A stretch of DNA of 64,000 bases from Brachypodium distachyon (GCF_000005505.3 NC_016135.3:7348613-7412612), one strand, 5' to 3'. Counted from the first letter of the stretch, positions 1-13,500 are shown. Made by a program: numbers and translations. The notes: generated by a model from the letters alone, not told the origin.

Positions 1-578
1 TTTTTTTACAACTTAGCTCAATTTTAAGAAGCTAGTAGATTCATGAAACATCCTAGTACTTCAAGAGACAGTGAATTTGTGAAATTTGTTACTTCAGTTT
101 TGCAGATCTTTGAGTATATATGCTGGTAGTATGACCGAAGTGTCTTAACCTGCCTTTCTAGAACTCAAATAGGTAGTAAACTGGACTGGTGCTTGTCTTC
201 TTCAAGGACCATAGCCCATAGCCATGTAGACCGTCATGGCCCCATTCCATCTCGAGTTCATGTTTTGTGGGGCAGAAGTTGGTCGTTTCCATCTGCCTGA
301 ACATTGAAGCATCAGAACCATGGTGGTCTTTCTGCATTGTGGGTGACCACGCCAATACTTGATCATTGAAAGATGTCCGTTTTCTTGCTTTCTTTTGAAG
401 TTGAATAAGTAGGCTGTATCTAGAGACATGTGTTTTTCTTCTCATGCATTAGGTTCCCCATTGAAACTACCAAGCACAGATATATGGTAAGTTGATGTCT
501 TTTAATGTTAAAAGGGTTGATTCAATTTTTAGTATAAATGGTCTAGTACAGAGCAAGATTGCCTGCTGTTCAACACAG

Positions 579-1012
579 CAATACAAATATTGCCATTTTT
601 GTACCAAGGTAGCAACATAAGTGATGTGTCATATAGTTTTTTATTTTTTATTATCCTCTTATGCTGGTTTTTCCTTGTTTAGGATCAAGAAACTAATTGA
701 AATGGAAGCTTTATCTCTGTCGCGCCTAAAATTAGTGGTGCTCGACATGCAGAGAGATCCAAAGTCATTTAACTTGTTTACCCTACCACAAGTCAGGTAT
801 CACTCATGGCAAAAACATTGAACACCCAAGAAACTCCGCAACTATTGTCATCTCAATTTAAATTTGTTGTCACTTTATCATGCAGCAATGAGTTTTGGGA
901 CCTTTACAAGGGATATCTAGATCAGAAGGTCAAGGAAGGCGATACAAGAATTTGTTTTTATGGCGCTGTTTCTGAGAAAGATGCCAATAAAGTCCTTTCA
1001 GCTGCAGAGTGA
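579..1012 (+). CDS. 3' exons of a CMSS1-like protein gene (partial)
   Basis: Two exons give a continuous frame. Exon 683-796 follows an AG acceptor (intron ends TTGTTTAG) and ends before GT at 797. Exon 886-1012 follows TTTATCATGCAG and ends with TGA. Joined, they read RIKKLIEMEALSLSRLKL..., then LPQVSNEFWDLYKGYL and RICFYGAVSEKD. This matches my memory of the C-terminal part of CMSS1 (Cms1 ribosomal small-subunit family, a DEAD-helicase-like protein linked to ribosome biogenesis). A short degenerate exon at about 579-608, ending NIAIFVPR in a compatible phase with GT at 609, may precede it; compared with the family the C-G-T-P-S-R stretch looks altered. Introns would be about 74 and 89 bp. 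Upstream exons are outside the window or unrecognised in 1-578. It is the only host gene I recognise. The family call rests on remembered motifs, so the exon structure is firmer than the name. I cannot tell whether the gene is functional or a 3' fragment. Confidence 0.6.
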
Positions 1013-1324
1013 AAGAGTGTCTCGAGTACACACTGAATCAATCATAGTTGAATGCAAGAAATTAGGAATTTTCGTTGAGCGGTGTGATGACTCTTAACAT
1101 TGTCAAGAGATCAATGTAAGAATGGTGTTTGGACTTTGGATCACTATGAATAACAGAGCAAGTGAGCACGAAATCTGTACAAACCCAAGTGTAGTGGTGC
1201 ACTTGTGCTAACGTTGCCTTAAACAGCATAGTGTTCTACATTCGTGATGGCTCGATGCTTTATATTTCTTATCGCACCTCCACAAGGGCACAGTGGAGTT
1301 TGAGCTGAATTGCGTTCATATATA
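1013..1324 (+). other. 3' flank of the CMSS1-like gene
   Basis: This stretch follows the TGA and has no coding potential that I recognise. It probably holds the 3' UTR. I found no clear AATAAA-type polyadenylation signal. Confidence 0.35.
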
Positions 1325-1426
1325 CTCCCTCCGATTCTATATTATTTTCAAAATATTTAGACTTTTTAAAAAATATATACATTCATATTTCGACAAATTT
1401 GAGTCAAAAATTTAGAATCAGATGGA
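1325..1426. mobile_element. Stowaway-type MITE (Tc1/mariner, non-autonomous)
   Basis: About 102 bp, AT-rich, with imperfect terminal inverted repeats: left CTCCCTCCGATTCTA, right (reverse complement) CTCCATCTGATTCTA. The left end is preceded by TA and the right end followed by TG, a decayed TA target duplication. CTCCCTCCG is the hallmark end of grass Stowaway elements. It has no coding capacity. It lies just downstream of the host gene, a common place for MITEs. Confidence 0.75.
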
Positions 1427-2223
1427 GTGCTTCACAATCGCATGGTACTCGGATGTAGCCAAACAGGAAAAGAGCATCTCTACCGGGTTTTGTAAACTTG
1501 TGTCTTAAAACCAGTTAGGAGAGAGACTTCTTTGAACTTTTTGTTTGCAAAAAATCGTTCTTCAGCATGTTCCCAATAATTGGTTCCTAATTTTTTTCCC
1601 ATCTTTTTCTTTCTTTCTTATTCCCCCTCTTCCTCTCTCCTCTGTACCTCTCGTGCCGATGTGCTGTCGCCGCTTGCACGCACTGTCGCTTACCTGCTCG
1701 CGACGTCGCCTGCCTGCAGCGGTCAAATTGAGGCGTATGTCGGAGGGGTCCGTCGGGGCCAAGGACGGTCTGATGAGGGGATTGAAAGGTGTAGAAAGGT
1801 GCCTCTCGCGAGGCGCAGCTAGAACCCCCTTGTGCTTCTGGCGCGCGCTTCCCACAAACGCAAGGGATCGTTGGAATCTTCTCGCAGTATTTTGCCGGTG
1901 AGTGCTTACATTCCTTCTCTCTAGCAATGGTCGCTAGGAAGCCATACGTCGAGGCGGAGAAAACGGTGTTGCGTGCTCTTTCACGAAACCTCTGCTACCC
2001 GGGACGGCTGGTGAGTTCTTTGCTTCCGCTCTCGGCCCTGGAGTCACGTATGGATGGGCCAATGCTCACACGTGGTTGGAGAAACCAGTAGATCAACGCG
2101 CGGAGGTCAAGGAGGATAGTGCCACGGCTCCTCGTTTGTGCCCTAAGACGGTTGGACCACCGTGTCCCCTCCGTTGCTCTAGAGGAGGTCCATGATTCTG
2201 TGCCCGAAGACGTTCCTGCACGG
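1427..2223. other. intergenic, no recognised gene
   Basis: Pyrimidine-rich around 1600-1650, then GC-richer. Open frames exist on both strands across 1545-1927 but mirror each other and resemble nothing I know. The 1468-1540 part begins like some grass MITEs (GAGCATCTCTACCGG), but I could not find a matching second end. Confidence 0.4.
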
Positions 2224-3262
2224 GGACGAGCAGCTTTATTTGGTGTACTCGTCTTAATAGTTTAAATGGACCCGAACCTGAGTAGAAGTTTAGCACTGAT
2301 TTCGATTTTGTCGAATTATCCGTACTAGTGAGTGACCATGCCTCACAAGTCCGTACAAGTGATATAATCTTGTTTCGTTTCGATGAGTAGCTTTATTTCG
2401 TGTGCTCATCCTAGCACTCCAAATGGACCCGAGTCCGAGTAGAAGTTTAGCACCGTCTCCGATTTGGCCGAATTGTCCGTCCTAGTGAGGGACCATTCCT
2501 AGCGAGTCCGTACAAAGTGTCTAGTCTTATTTCGTTTCAATGAGTAGTTTTGTTTGGTGTGCTCATCCTAATACCTCAAATAGACACGTTTCGGATCAAA
2601 GTTTAGCACTGACTCTGATTTGGCCGAATTGTCCGTCCTAGTAAGGGACCATGCCTAGCGAGTCCATAGAAGTGGTCTAGTCTTGTTAGGCGTTCTCAAC
2701 CTAGTACCCCAAATGGACCCGAGTCCGAGCAGAAGTTTATCACCGACTCCGATTTGGCCAAATTGTCCGTCCTGGTGAGGGGCGATGCCTAGCGAGTCCG
2801 TACAAGTGGTCTAGTATTGTTTCGCTTCGATTGGAAGCTTTGTTTGTTGTGCTCATCCTAGTACATCCAATGGACCCGAGTAGGAGTAGAAGTTTAGCAC
2901 CGACTCCGATTTGGCCGAATTGTCCGTCCTAGTGAGCGAACGTGACTAGCGAGTCCGTACAAGTTGTGTAGTGTTGTTTCGCTTCGATGAGCACCTTTGT
3001 TTGGTGACCTTATCCTAGTACCCGAAATGGATCCGAGTACGAGTAGAAGTTTAGCACCGACTCTGTTTTGTCTGAATTGTCCGTCCTAGTGAGGGAGCAT
3101 GCCTAGCGAGTCCGTACAAGTGGTCTAGTCTTGTTTCGCTTTGATGAGTAGCTCTGTTTGGTGTGCTTATCCTAGTACCCAAACGGACCCGAGTCCGAGT
3201 AGAAGTTTAGCACCGACTCCGATTTGGCCGAATTGTCCATCCTAGTGAGGGGCCATGCCTAG
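2224..3262. repeat. approximately 157-bp tandem repeat array, left block
   Basis: Successive copies of the anchor AGTCCGTACAAGTGGTCTAG start at about 2348, 2504, 2661, 2795, 2952 and 3109, so the spacing is 156-157 bp, with one 134-bp unit lacking part of the TTCGCTTCGATGAGTAG segment. Each monomer also carries TAGAAGTTTAGCACCGACTC and CCGAATTGTCCGTCCTAGTG. Copies diverge by several substitutions each, so the array is old. The block ends where a solo LTR inserted after CCTAG. I do not recognise the monomer as a named satellite. Confidence 0.9.
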
Positions 3263-6200
3263 TGTGAGAACCCGGAATTAACTTCCAGACCCTCCTTGTG
3301 TTTCACTTCATCAGTCCAAGATCAAGCTGATGAACACAGACAAAAAGAGTACCATTGCACAACAAAGTAAAGATAAAATAAACTTTACTATAAATATGCC
3401 AAAAGACTTACAAGTGCAATGTCTCATGACATTAATACAATCAGAAAATCAACGGAAATAAAATGCGTAGAGACTCCATCTCAGCCACAGGCAGCCGAGG
3501 TAATCCACATGACCTCACTCATCGGGATCCTCCGAGTAGATGTAGTTGGCATCCTCATCTTCATAGAGCTCTGAATATCAACAAAAATGCAATGCGACGA
3601 GTACACTACGTACTCAGCGTGCCCCCTCAGGAAACCTGAATAACTACATGTATGGCTTCAAAGGAAGGCTATATGGTTGTTTTGCATAAAAGCAATTTTA
3701 TTTGAAATACTGATATTTTTTATGAAAGCGATTTTACACCAAAACAAGTTTTATATGATATCAATCCAATGACGTTCAACAACGACACCGGATAAGCAAC
3801 GGCGGGATCCTCATAACCCGGCGGCACAATCGACCTCGTCGATCCCACACACTCACACACCAACACCACGAAATAGAGAGATGACAAGTATATGACCCAA
3901 AGTGCCACTTCACTCGTCCATTAACCGCGGACACGGCTATTCAAATAGTTTTGACTCTGCAGAGTTTGTACACTGTACCCACATGAAACCGACGTGTTAC
4001 CCCGCTGCTGTCCTCCCGTCGGAGTAGCAATGGCGTCGATTACGTGACCTTTCAATCAACGATCCTTGGTATTGTCTCAGCCCGCTAAGGTTTCCCAGTC
4101 GGAGGTGTGTACGTCCACCGGCTAAAGGCCCCTCTTGCGCCAAACAACGGCCGCAGCCGCCAGGGATAGCAAGTCCCTCAAGTCTCCACGAGACCCAATC
4201 CACGACTTGGCCAAGACGCCACCAATTCATGCTGACCTAGTTGGTACGCCATACCCATATAGGCATGTGGTTGCACTCGTATGGTGAAGTTAGCGGTAAT
4301 CAGGCATTTTCCCTTATAGGGTAGAACGGCAAACCACAAACTCAAGGGACTCCAACCCACTCCGCCAACAATCCGATGCCGCCATACCATTAGTAAGTTC
4401 ATCAGAATAGTTTTAAAACACACCATCGGCACTTGTCGCACAAGTCCGACCACACAGCATCCAACATGCTCACAATAATTCAGTTTTAAAAGAATAACTC
4501 ACACTTGAGATGACATACTCGAAAGAATGTGAACTAAATTATTAAGCAAGGCTAAGCAATTCTACTATGTGTAAGAATACTAAATAAACTATTCCAGGTA
4601 TTAGGAGAAAGGCGACAAGCAGATCATGGTATCATGGTAGTGTCAATCGACACACTAACTATAAGAATAAAATAGCATGCATGTTTATAAAACAATAAAA
4701 TAACTAGCTAATGCCCATTTGAAAACATAGGTGAAATATGTTCAAAGAGAGAGGGGGGAGGGGGCATGCCTCCGTTGATGAATCTTCTTCTTCAACCTTT
4801 TATCCTTGTTCCGCCTCGTCACTCTCTATTCGCCGTAACGATGACAAGAACAAACAAAATAAATACAAAAGCAATAATGCCAAATAAAATACAAATAAGA
4901 GAGCGAATAGACAACGAGGCCAAGAATAGGTTTGGAAAGGATAGGAATAACTTTGGTAGAATTGGGTATTGAGATGGATTGTAAGAAAGATAATTATATA
5001 TCCAGAAAGAAGGATATATCTTGATTGGTCATACCCTTCAGTAATAATAATAAATACTACACCATAGCTATAATACTATTAAGTAAATAACTCAAGCATA
5101 AATGTAACACTCGAGCACAAAGCAATGCACCTTAGCATGCTGGTTTGCAATTGTATTAAACAACTCCTATCATACTAGTGATACAAGCAATGAGCATAAT
5201 ATATATACTAGCTAGCATGCTGCAGCATAACTGAGAGAATAACAAAACTAAGATTGCTCTCTACACATGATAAAGATATAAAAACAGATCTTGGTTTAAT
5301 GCAAGACAAGGTTGAGTACAAAGCATGATTCCAGAGGTAATCAATTAAACAAAATCACAGCAAATAAACTATGAGTAAAGCATCGCACACATGATATTCC
5401 ATACTGGTAAAACAGAACATATAATTTATACTAATGGGATGAGCATAATAATAACTAAGAGATGCATCTTAATTGTATGCAACTATACATTGTAGACATT
5501 TGCAAGCGAACATCTACATCATGGAAGGCACAACAAACAATGCTATCATGTGAGAATAATTAATATGGATAAAGCACTCTACAATATATATGCTCCTTCA
5601 GTGACAATAATTAGCTATCATGTGATATTATGAACATGCACAACATACAAGTAGTAAGCATCATGGCAGCAAGCTATTGTACAAGGAAATAACATCCCTA
5701 TATTGGCTTAAACAAGTACAAGCTAGCAGCAACTAACATGTATCACTGGCTCGCAAGCAAGAGGCTAACCATGGATGAGTATACCATACTTACTAAGCCA
5801 AGTCAAACTATAACAAAGTATTATATACAAGTACTCTATACAACAAAAGCAATAATAAAGCACATGCATATTCTTTCTATCTATAAATACAACCAAGATC
5901 ATGTCATTGGAATGGTACTAAAGTTCTAGTAAAGCATTCATAGATATTTAATAGATACAAGAATAACTACAACAAAAGCATCGCAATTGTTCAAGGTAGC
6001 CTACTCTATATGCAATATAAGCAGGAATATATGCAAACCTGAAAGCATGGCATATGAATAATATGCAAAGCACCGAAACAACCTAAGTATACCAATGGAA
6101 GGGTGCAACATGATGAACAAATAACATATACATTAACAAGCATTTATATGCACTAGACATGATATATCTATGGACACGAAATACAACAACAACTAGCAGT

Positions 6201-8020
6201 CCAGAAATTATCAAAGAACTAGCAACAGTAGTTGTTGACATATAAAAGTTATAGAGAATCTAAAATAATCAAATCAAGTATCATGACTACAAATAAACAA
6301 TTAACACCAGCAAGGCTACTTTATAAATCTAAAAACTAGCTATCTAGGCATGTGTATACAAAATTCAGAAACATTTATGTAGCAATACAATTTGTCACAT
6401 GCTAGGAATACTACAAGCAGCCCACGACGTAAATCTAATCCGCAGATATAGAAGATGGCAAATATATGGAAGAATGACCATTCTATTAATGTGTACAAAA
6501 ATAGATACACTCATCGATCAATAACAAATATGACCGAGTTCTAAAATATGTCCAGAATACTCATAAAAGTATCTAAGATATCATGCGATGCAATTTTATG
6601 CAAAGGAATGCTTGCATATGAATTTATGATCAAACCGATGAACTAGAATGCAAACATTTGCGTTTTAAATAATAGAAGACTTGCCCAAGAAAGGAGATTC
6701 AGAAGTGAATGTCTAATTAACATGGTGCAAGTAAGACTAACTACTAACATGATCTTAAATACATATGCAGAATTTTACAGAGCAAGGACAAGTATGATCA
6801 AAGTAACCGAGTGCACGTGAAATGATGACTTTGCAATGCATGTCAAGATCTTCAAATCTACATATCCATAAAATGTGAAATTAACCGTATGCAAACTACA
6901 TGAATGCTAGAACATGATACACACTGTAGATGCAGCAGATTTCAGCCAAAGAAAATTAATCTACCAAAAAGATGAAATCAGCCAATTTGACTCTAAGCAG
7001 GATAGTCTGTTTTGAGTTTTATTAATCCCATCCCCCAATCGATTGCTCTAGGACATCTAACCAGTGCTAGTCACGACCAGAGATGATCAGTATTAAAGGA
7101 TAGAAGCAAGATTGGTCGGTGGAAAAGATTCAGAAATAGAAGAAAGAGGATTTGGGGCTGTTAAACCAATTGGTTCAGAATTCCAATTGAATCTGTGGAT
7201 GGGCTGAATGTAGAGGCATTCAAAAGGATGTCGATGGGATCGGATTCTCAACAATTTGATGAACAGCAGTAGACCGAGGAGAGAAGAATTCAGTGGCTGC
7301 TGTAGTCCATCAGAGGAAGGCTTCTGCGTAGTCCTTTCTTCCTAGTCCATGCGTCTTGGCCTTCTCTTCTTGGTGTGGTGTGTACTGTACATGCTCTTGA
7401 TCGCCGGTTGATTCAACCTTGTGATGGATCTTCTTCGGTGCTGCACCATGGGAGACCTTCGGTTGAAGAGTGGAGAGAGGGCAGAGGGAGTGGCTGTGCG
7501 TTGGGGCAATGATAGAGTGCAACCGTTGCATTGAGAGGAGAGACAGGAAGAAGATATAGAGGGAGAGAGACGCTTGTGTGGGAATTGGGAAGCAATGGTT
7601 CGGCCTGGAGTTGGGGTTGGGCTACGGCAGAAATAAAAGAGAGGGAAAAGAAGAGATTGGCTACGGCCTGGGTATTTCAGCCAAAGCTAAAAAGAAAGAG
7701 GAAATGCTTTTCTTTTTTCCGTAAAAAAAATGCTTTTCTTTTTACAGAAGCTAAGAGATCGAATAAACTTCAATCAAACACCGGATCGACTTCGAGAATT
7801 CCAGAGAGATTCAAAGGTGTATACTTTAAGATGGAGAATCCTAATAAAATATAAACTAACCAAACGAGAAAGTATAAATAAAATGTATATTCCAGTCGGT
7901 GTTAATTCAAATTAAAACCAAAGAATCAAGAAAGATTTCAATTAAGATTTGATTAATTCAACAAAATTTTTCAGTACTCATTTTTGGGAAATTTGGAACT
8001 TCAAAAACCGGTATGTTACA
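3263..8020 (-). mobile_element. solo LTR of a long-LTR gypsy family (Tekay-like), copy 1
   Basis: Starts TGTGAGAACCCGG and ends ATGTTACA, giving TG...CA ends, and is flanked by an exact 5-bp duplication CCTAG (3258-3262 and 8021-8025). Joining the flanks restores the 157-bp repeat. No gag or pol sequence is present in 4.76 kb. A conserved block (ACACGGCT...GACGTGTTA...GCTGTCCTC) at about 3928-4060 occurs only once here and again in the LTRs at 10560 and 16381, so this is one LTR and not a pair. By analogy with the copy starting TGTAACATCCC at 16381 its sense direction is minus. LTRs above 3 kb are typical of Tekay/Del chromoviruses; that assignment is inference. Confidence 0.8.
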
Positions 8021-8409
8021 CCTAGCGAGTCCATACAAGTGGTCTAGTATTGTTTCGCTTCGATTAGTAGGTTTTTTTGGTGTGCTGATCCTAATACACC
8101 CAATAGGTTTTTTTGGTGTGCTCATCCTAGTACACCCAATGGGCCCGAGTAGGAGTAGAAGTTTAGCACCGACTCCGATTTGGCTCAATTGTCCGCCCTA
8201 GTGAGCGACCATGCCTAGCGAGTCCGTACAAGTGGTGTAGTCTTGTTTCGTTTTCGATGAGGAGCTTTGTTTGATGTGCTTATCCTAGTACCCCAAATGG
8301 ACCCGAGTCCGAGTAGAAGTTTAGCACCGACTCCGCTTTTGCCGGATTGTCTGTCGTAGTGAGGGACCATGCCCAGCAAGTCCGTACAAGTGGTCTAGTC
8401 TTGTTTCAC
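8021..8409. repeat. approximately 157-bp tandem repeat array, middle block
   Basis: Continues the monomer broken at 3262 and adds further copies, with AGTCCGTACAAGTGG again near 8221 and 8378. One monomer holds a 36-bp direct duplication (8069-8140, two copies of AGGTTTTTTTGGTGTGCT plus the following bases). The block ends at the 5-bp flank TTCAC (8405-8409) of the CRM-like element. Confidence 0.9.
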
Positions 8410-9326
8410 TGATAGGGGTAAAGGTGCCCGATCTTTCGATGAGAAGATAGCTATCGATTTTTGGGTGGATGTCGACGTTGACGAACCGGCTACAAACGTG
8501 CAAGATGTTGCGCCTTAGCGATCGCTACACCAACTTCCAAGGTTATTGACCACGCCGGAGCTAGATCAACCTGATCACGAAGGATCAGTACCTGCATGCA
8601 ACCGAAGAACAAGCAAGAATTATAGATGCAATCAAGACATTGTGAATAAAGGTGAAGCTTTATTGATGGGATTATGCAAGCGCATAGTACAAAAGGTCGA
8701 TTTGACACTTGTGCCTACGGCGAAGAGTAGCAAATAGCTAAGTCTTAAACAAAACAAAATCCGAGTCTAAACGAAGACCTAACGGGGGTATATATGGAAG
8801 ACTAGAGGCGTATGCGGCCAGCCTTGGGAAAGAAGGCCGAAACCCACTATAGGTTAGTTTCTTCACCTATACGGACTCTAAAAGTTCAGCCCATGTATGT
8901 GGATGAAAATTACATGGGCCTAGCCCAAACTTAAAAGGTGACGCAGCACCATATAATTATGTTGACGAAAATATGAAGGGAAAAGCTCTATATTTCGCCC
9001 ACGTCTTCATCTCTCATTATGGTGACTTCAACGTTCTGACATCTCCCGTTGCGGCGCCATCTTCAATCCTCACACGCTTGCTGCCTTCATCTCCATGCGT
9101 GATCATGCTCCAATGCTTGTCCCTCTCATCCATGCTAGGTCCATCATTCCTAAGTGTGACATACACATCTGATTTAGGCAGCATCATATTCTCATGTATG
9201 TGAAGAATTGTTCCAAGAAACGAAATTACCTGATAATTAAGTTGGCGTGCACGAGCTCTTGTGATAGGTCCTTGTAATGTGATCGTAGGTGCTGCGGGTG
9301 TATCAACATGTGGGATGTCCTCATCA
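8410..9326 (-). repeat. 3' LTR of the CRM-like element
   Basis: About 917 bp, matching 22942-23859 over its whole length. It contains the pol C-terminal tail (stop at about 9017-9019 on the minus strand) and, on the minus strand, a TATATA box at about 8789-8794 within CCATATATACCCCC. Confidence 0.9.
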
Positions 9327-10554
9327 TCCTCCCCTTCTTGAAATGAAGTCGTCCTCGACGCAATGTCATCTTCTTCTCCCAAATATGGCTTCAAATCTGC
9401 AATGTTAAATGTCGGACTTACCGTACCAAAATCTGCAGAAAGCTCAAGTTTATATGCATTATCATTAATTCGTTCTAACACCTTAAAAGGATCAGCAGCC
9501 CGTGGCATCAATTTTGATTTGCGCAAATCAGGAAAACGATCTTTGCGCAAGTGCAACCAAACAAGATCGCCAACATCAAACACAACATGCTTTCGGCCCT
9601 TATCTCCAACAGTTTTAAACTTAGCATTCATGTTGTGAAGCATCCAAATTATTTTGCACCGAAGATGGTAAAGGCAATAAATCAATAGGTGCACGAGGAA
9701 CAAAACCATACACAATCTCAAAAGGGCACATCTTAGTGGTAGAATGCAGCGAACGATTATAAGCAAATTCAATATGAGGTAAACATTCTTCCCACAATCT
9801 TAAATTCTTCTTTAAAACAGCCCTCAACATAGTAGACAATGTTCTATTGACCACTTCGGTTTGTCCATCAGTTTGGGGATGACATGTAGTACTAAACAAC
9901 AATTTAGTCCCCAACTTAGCCCATAAACATCTCCCAGAAGTGACTAAGAAACTTGGTATCACGATCTGAAACAATAGTATTTGGCACGCCATGCAAACAA
10001 ACAATTTCACGAAAGAACAAATCAGCAACATGTGCGGCATCATCACTCTTGTGACAAGGAATAAAATGTGCCATCTTTGAAAATCTATCCACAACAACAA
10101 AAATACTATCCCTCCCCTTCTGTGTACGAGGCAAGCCTAAAACAAAGTCCATCGAAATATCCTCCCAAGGAACACTAGGAACAGGAAGAGGCATATATAA
10201 ACCATGTGGATTAAGGCGTGACTTAGCTTTTTGACATGTCGTGCAGTGGGCAACGAATCTCTCCACATCCTTATGCATCCGCGGCCAAAAGAAGTGTGTA
10301 GCAAGTATATCCTCCGTTTTCTTCACACCAAAGTGACCCATTAAACCTCCTCCATGCGCTCCTGCAACAACAAAAGACAAACGAAACTATCCGGAATACA
10401 TAGTTTGTTATCACGGAACACAAATCCATCATTGAGGAAGAATTTGTTCCAAGTTTTCCCTTCTTTACAATTCTGCAATACATCTTTAAAATCAACATCA
10501 TGCGCATATTGTTGTTTGATAGTTTCCAATCCAAAAATGCAAAAATCAAGCTGA
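9017..10554 (-). pseudogene. integrase and C-terminal tail of the CRM-like pol, frameshifted
   Basis: Minus-strand pieces 10549-10271, 10380-9916, 10100-9621 and 9772-9017 are one integrase split by frameshifts. Visible in order: H2C2 zinc finger ([11 protein letters not shown]...HCTTCQ), the catalytic core with DFVLGLPRT (first Asp), VSDRDTKF (second Asp) and [12 protein letters not shown] (Glu), a GPY/F-like module (DPFKVLERINDNAYKL), then a tail with QGPITRARARQLNYQV. The tail reads on past the LTR border at 9326 and stops in the LTR at 9017. It would insert the cDNA into host chromatin; in CRM elements the C-terminal tail is thought to guide targeting. The frame breaks make this copy inactive. 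The N-terminal side continues across the solo LTR at 10560-13868. Confidence 0.85.
9327..9339 (-). promoter_or_regulatory. polypurine tract of the CRM-like element
   Basis: Directly upstream (sense) of the 3' LTR the minus strand reads AAGAAGGGGAGGA, an all-purine run that would prime plus-strand DNA synthesis. Confidence 0.8.
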
Positions 10555-10559
10555 GATAA

Positions 10560-13500
10560 TGAAGCGATCCTCCCCCTTACTAGGGTTCGATCTCTGTGCT
10601 TACTGTGCTAGTCCCTGGATTGACTCACTAGCACACACAGTTTCATGATGAAGTATATAGAAACAAAGGTCAAAACTACTTTATTACATCGCATCATCCA
10701 GAATTTAAATAGTACTTACAACCTCGCATGACCTCTTGGGCCAGCATAAAACAAATACTGTTTCATCATCATAAAACAATGTTTCAAAACTGCAGCGGAA
10801 AAGGGTAGAACATAAGGGCCACACTAGTCCAAGGTGAGAGCATGTTGGAATGTAAGCACATGACACACAACAAAACGACGAACCTCACTCATCGTCGGAT
10901 CCACCTGCATTGTTAATTGCAGCCACTACGTGGTCAATACATTTGAATGTATTGGCAAGCTCACTAGAGTTATAAAGGACCTACCAAGTACATGCATAGT
11001 TTGGCTAAGTGGGGTTTGGCTATTTTGCATAAAAGCATCATTATTCAAATCCTATCATTTTTAGACAAATAGGTTTTGAATTCTAATGGACACGGGGTAA
11101 AAACACCCATGCTCCTATTAACCTAGGCACATTGAGTAGAAACATCAATGCTCCTACCCAGTTCAATCCATTCGTTTTATTAGGAAATTGGAATGAATGA
11201 GACTTTCCTTATAGCCCTAATATCCAGTTGCTCATAATTGTCCGTAACCGGGGACACGGCTAAGTACTTAGTTTGACACTCTCGAGAGGTGGTACACTTT
11301 ACCCACAAGAAATCGACGTGTTAATCCCTTGCTGTCCTCTAGGTGGCGTAGCAACGACATCGATTACAAGAATTTTCAGAACATATTCCCCCAAACCACC
11401 TGAGGGACGCGTTCCAACCTACACTGCTACATACCGATGTCACCTCGGATCCAGGTTCATATTTCTTACATCCATCCTGGCAGAGCCCATAATACCATGT
11501 GGTTGTACTGGAAGCTACTAAACAGGAAACTAGTCCAGTCTCTGGTTATCCCGGGTGGCATCCCACATTGTGACGCAGGCGCTCTCCGAATCGCACGGGG
11601 AGACGACCATGGACGCTCCCGAATCACACGGAGAGACGACTCAGCGGGCCCCATAGAAATGAACCTAACATCATGACATCCAAAAACTCAAAGCAGCCCA
11701 CCCAGGACGGTTCATTGGATTACTTGTTTTGCCATACACTAGGAAAATCATATTGTAATTCAATAGTATCACATTGTAATAATACCACCCTCGTATATTA
11801 TCATAGCATAACATTTTTACTACTACGATGGCGATCGGTGGTGTGAACATGGCAAAGGTATCATATTCTACTAGGACAGATCATAGCTAGCATAGATACA
11901 ATAATAATCCTAACAATGCAACTAATAAAATTTAGTGCATAATAAAATAATAGGATGATGGTCAAAGTGAACTTGCCTTGATAGTAGTTGGTATTCAAAC
12001 ACTCTTCGCAATCACACAGTTCGCTCTCCGAGAAAACTATACAATCAAGCAAACATACACATACATAAACACACCATACAAGCAAAAGAATATGTATGTC
12101 ATGATGGAATGCAAAACATGTGACATGAGTTTGGTTTATTTTATTTGGGTGATCTACTGATCCAAAGCCTTGAGAATTAAACACATGCAATTAGGGTTTT
12201 AAACAATTGGCAAAGGTTAGGTTTTAAACCCTAAAATGAGGTTTTATTTGCATCTGCAAAGTAATTTAATTCAAAATATTTATTTATCTGTCCCATTGGA
12301 CAAAGGACAATAAAACAAAATTTTGGGCACTGGTTCCATTCAAAAGGGACTTCTAGATAATTAGTTATGATTTAAATGGCATAAAACCCTAATCTGTAAT
12401 TTGAATATGATTCAAATATTCAAATTTTAAATTGGACCATGCCAAAATATTCTACATAACCTAAGGATTCCAAAAAGGTGTAGATCACTAAATTTGGCCA
12501 AACAGATTTAAAGTTGTGATCATTTGAAAAGACAGAGGCTTTTCTGCAAAAAAATCATTTAATTATTCCGGGGGATTAAAAATTAGATTTTCACTTTATA
12601 AAATAGGTGCCACGTGGCGCGTTCTCATTGGTATGTACCGGTTCGGTTTAAGTGGATTAATCCGATCTAATCTACACCGTTGAAGATGGACGGACGGACG
12701 AGATTGATCAAGGAGCTCACCGGCGCTAGGGTTTCGGCCGGGGTCGGAGACAAAGGCAGCGGCGACGGCGCGGGGTCTCCGGCGATGTGGGCGGCTTGAG
12801 GATGGGCTGGGTCGACGCGGCGCGTCGCGGCGAAGGCGGGGGCGCGGTCAGGCGCGGGGTCGGGCGGTCGGGGCCTCGCCTAGATCAAAGACGAGCGGGC
12901 GGCGCGAGTGGCGGACGGCGGCGCGGCCTCGGGCGTTCGTCGGCGGGGAGCTGCAGCGCACGAAAAGAAAAAAGGAGCGCGTCATCTTGACCGCGAGGGA
13001 GAGAGAAGAAGATGGGGGAGGTCCGGTCGTCCTTGGCGTACCGTGTAGGTGGCGGCGAGCTCGGGACGGCGGCGGGCGCGGAGCTTCTCCGGCGAGCGAT
13101 TCCCGCGGCCTGGCGGTGAAATTGAGGGGGAGGGCAGAGGGGAAAGGAAAAGGAGGTCGTGGGGTTTAAATGGACGCGCTCGGGGCTGAGAGATATGGAC
13201 GGAGCGCGGAGATTCCGCGGTGACGGCGCGCGGCGGCGAAGAAGGAAGGCGGCGCGCGTCGCTGGCGCCTTCCAAACGGGGAAGAAGCCCCTCACAGGTG
13301 GGCCCCACCTGTCAGCGGGTGCGGGCGTGGCGCGGGCAAGCGGCTGGGCCGGCAGGGCTGCGGCACGCGCGAGGTATTGGGCCTGTTCGGCCCAAAGTGG
13401 CCGGGCCGGTCCGGTTTCCTTTTTTTTTCTTTTAGCCTTTTCTTTTTCTGTTTTTCTCATTTCTTTGATAACTTTTGATTTTGAACTCCAAATTGGTCCA

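Noticed and set aside
1468..1540. Second MITE suggested by GAGCATCTCTACCGG
   Set aside because: No matching inverted end or target duplication was found.
1545..1927. Possible small gene between the MITE and the satellite
   Set aside because: Overlapping frames on both strands, no recognised motif, no splice or promoter support.
3263..8020. Complete non-autonomous (LARD-type) element instead of a solo LTR
   Set aside because: Blocks shared with the other two copies occur once, with no internal direct repeat of the ends; not fully excluded without a dot plot.
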